Source of the DNA: an uncultured Alphaproteobacteria bacterium
Lineage (GTDB): Bacteria > Pseudomonadota > Alphaproteobacteria > Rickettsiales > UBA1997
DNA length: 7,410 nucleotides
Assembly: GCA_903858915.1 (NCBI GenBank)
Contig: CAIOKL010000220.1
Span: 1 to 7,410, forward strand
Reading direction: 5' to 3'
The notes beneath the pieces are model-generated. The model was not told the DNA's origin, did no database searches, and saw only the letters and a list, made by a program, of their open reading frames with translations. Shown here piece by piece: positions 6,439 through 7,410 of this stretch. A program made the position numbers and the translations under genes. Numbering within the stretch: position 1 is the stretch's first letter; every line of letters starts with the position of its first letter.

Positions 6439-7410
6439 TTATTTGTCTTTATTCGTCGATTTTGTTGCGAGCAAAAATGGTGATCGCGAGAGGGGTTCGG
6501 TGTTGTTTGAAGGCTCAGATAATTGAAAAAGAAGTGAGTCTTGACTTGAGGGAGAGGCGTTTTCGTGATCTGATAATTGAAATAAAGGAGATATTTGAGT
6601 TGAGGTGGGAGTGTTTTGAGATGAGGTGCGCATTGATTGAAAAAAAGGAATGCATTGCGCTAATTCACCAGCAAGTCTTGCATCGAGTTTGCGATTATCT
6701 TCTTCATCTTTTTCAAAATCTTCTCTCGATCTTTTTGTAAATGAATTATTTTGTTCGGAAATTTTAGATTCTTCGAATAAGGAAATATTTTTAATTTGCT
6801 CTCTTAGAAAAATCAATATCGCATCATTTTCGGGGGTTTTTGGATATTCAATATTTTTAGCGATTTCTAACGCCGACATGCCTTTAAAAGTTTCGGTTTC
6901 CAATAATTCTTTTAAAGCTGGCAAATTGCCTCGAGCCTTAGATATTATGCATTCAACCATATCTTTGCGACCAAGATCAATCGCGTAATGTAACGCGGTA
7001 ACGCCTTTTTTATTCTGAATATTTAAATCCGCACCGGCATTTATTAATTGCATAAAAATATTTTTACGATCATCGACGCAAGCCCCATGAAGGGCGGTGT
7101 CACCTTTGTCGTTTTTTATATTTAAATCGGCGCCGGCATTTATTAATTTAGAGATAATGGCTTCGTTATTGATTTTAGTGGCTAAATGCAATGCTGTTTT
7201 ACCTTTTTCATTTTGAATATTTAAATTCGCGCCGGCATTTATTAAGCAAGTGACCATCTCAAGATTGCCGATTAAGCACGCCAAATAAAGGGGAGTGTGA
7301 CCATCTTTGTTTTTAATATTAATTTCGCTTTCATCCAAAATACCGCTATTAATTATTTCCAAATGATTATTTGAAACGGCAATATGAAAAGCCGTCTGAC
7401 CATCATCTTC
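6439..7410 (-). CDS. ankyrin-repeat protein, minus strand, N-terminus beyond the window
   Basis: The reading frame is open from the right edge of the window to the TAA at 6439-6441, giving 323 visible residues. A TTG at 7360-7362 could be taken as a start, but the 16 codons upstream encode DGQTAFHIAVSNNH, a normal ankyrin helix, so the true start lies outside. Counting from the edge, repeats begin at residues 3, 36, 69, 102 and 135; three are exactly 33 residues and share L-I-N-A-G-A-[DN]-L-N-I-[QK]-N. The fifth is extended (135-175) and a degenerate one follows at 176. Residues 211-250 are charged and contain TKRSREDFEKDEEDNRK. The tail from about 254 is Ser/Thr/Pro-rich, probably disordered, and carries a repeated LFQLS motif of 18-residue period. 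It probably acts in protein binding, plausibly on a host target, but no function can be assigned. Its promoter is not in the window. Confidence 0.9.
   Translation of the reverse strand, partial: EDDGQTAFHIAVSNNHLEIINSGILDESEINIKNKDGHTPLYLACLIGNLEMVTCLINAGANLNIQNEKGKTALHLATKINNEAIISKLINAGADLNIKNDKGDTALHGACVDDRKNIFMQLINAGADLNIQNKKGVTALHYAIDLGRKDMVECIISKARGNLPALKELLETETFKGMSALEIAKNIEYPKTPENDAILIFLREQIKNISLFEESKISEQNNSFTKRSREDFEKDEEDNRKLDARLAGELAQCIPFFQSMRTSSQNTPTSTQISPLFQLSDHENASPSSQDSLLFQLSEPSNNTEPLSRSPFLLATKSTNKDK
6442..6591 (-). repeat. C-terminal short tandem repeat, 54 bp (18 residues) per unit
   Basis: Three in-register units lie at the end of the minus-strand ankyrin gene: 6538-6591 (SPLFQLSDHENASPSSQD), 6484-6537 (SLLFQLSEPSNNTEPLSR) and a partial unit 6442-6483 (SPFLLATKSTNKDK). 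At DNA level GATAATTGAAA recurs on the plus strand at 6518 and 6572, exactly 54 bp apart. A more degenerate relative (IPFFQSMRTSSQ) precedes them, encoded up to about 6651. The hydrophobic LFQLS in a Ser-rich background looks like a repeated short linear motif. Confidence 0.6.
7020..7245 (-). repeat. 99-bp ankyrin repeat units with nearly identical 28-bp core
   Basis: A 28-bp segment occurs at 7020-7047, 7119-7146 and 7218-7245, exactly 99 bp apart. On the plus strand each copy begins TATTTAAAT and ends CCGGCATTTATTAA; only a few bases in the middle differ. It encodes L-I-N-A-G-A-[DN]-L-N-I on the minus strand. The spacing equals one 33-residue ankyrin repeat. Sequence between the cores is more diverged. 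Confidence 0.88.

Noticed and set aside
6432..6740. Plus-strand open frame of 102 codons
   Set aside because: It lies entirely opposite the C-terminal part of the minus-strand ankyrin gene, shows no recognisable domain, and the minus frame has clear ankyrin homology.
6650..6988. Plus-strand open frame of 112 codons
   Set aside because: It is antisense to the ankyrin gene; its Ser/Leu-rich composition is what reverse reading of this gene would give.
7020..7245. Possible CRISPR-like array because of evenly spaced 28-bp repeats
   Set aside because: The 99-bp period equals a 33-residue ankyrin unit, the repeats are in frame and coding, and the intervals between them are too long and related to each other.

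Overview
This AT-rich window probably comes from an alphaproteobacterium with an intracellular or host-associated lifestyle, most likely Rickettsiales-like. The evidence is the base composition, the A/T-rich start contexts with almost no Shine-Dalgarno sequences, a compact set of housekeeping genes, and two ankyrin-repeat genes beside them. The MEP-pathway gene dxr argues against the genus Rickettsia, which has lost that pathway. The assignment rests on gene content and sequence style only, since there is no rRNA in the window.

Positions 1-4167 form a left-to-right block of core genes. It starts with dcd (dCTP deaminase, pyrimidine nucleotide supply). Eight bases later comes an exported protein with an intradiol-dioxygenase fold that appears to lack two of the four iron ligands. 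After a 56-bp gap follow rbfA (30S maturation factor), dxr (isoprenoid precursor synthesis) and rseP (site-2 intramembrane protease). The rbfA stop and dxr start are directly adjacent, and dxr and rseP are 19 bp apart, so these three are probably one transcription unit. The order is unusual: rbfA is normally near infB/truB, dxr and rseP normally follow uppS/cdsA, and bamA normally follows rseP.

Positions 4168-7410 are accessory in character. First comes an unrecognised 159-residue protein with a glycine-rich hydrophobic segment. A very AT-rich 154-bp spacer with a perfect 14-bp palindrome follows. Next is a 524-residue ankyrin-repeat protein on the plus strand. A second ankyrin-repeat gene lies on the minus strand, tail to tail with it (12 bp between stops), and runs off the right edge, so its N-terminus is missing. 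The second gene carries 99-bp repeats with a nearly invariant core and ends in a short serine-rich repeat of 18-residue period.

The core genes serve separate housekeeping functions. The ankyrin proteins are plausible host-interaction or effector proteins, but nothing in the sequence names a target. I see no tRNA, rRNA, CRISPR array, insertion sequence or phage gene. No complete undescribed system is evident. The best leads are the ligand-poor exported dioxygenase-like protein, the C-terminal 18-residue repeat of the minus-strand ankyrin protein, and the core/accessory junction after rseP.
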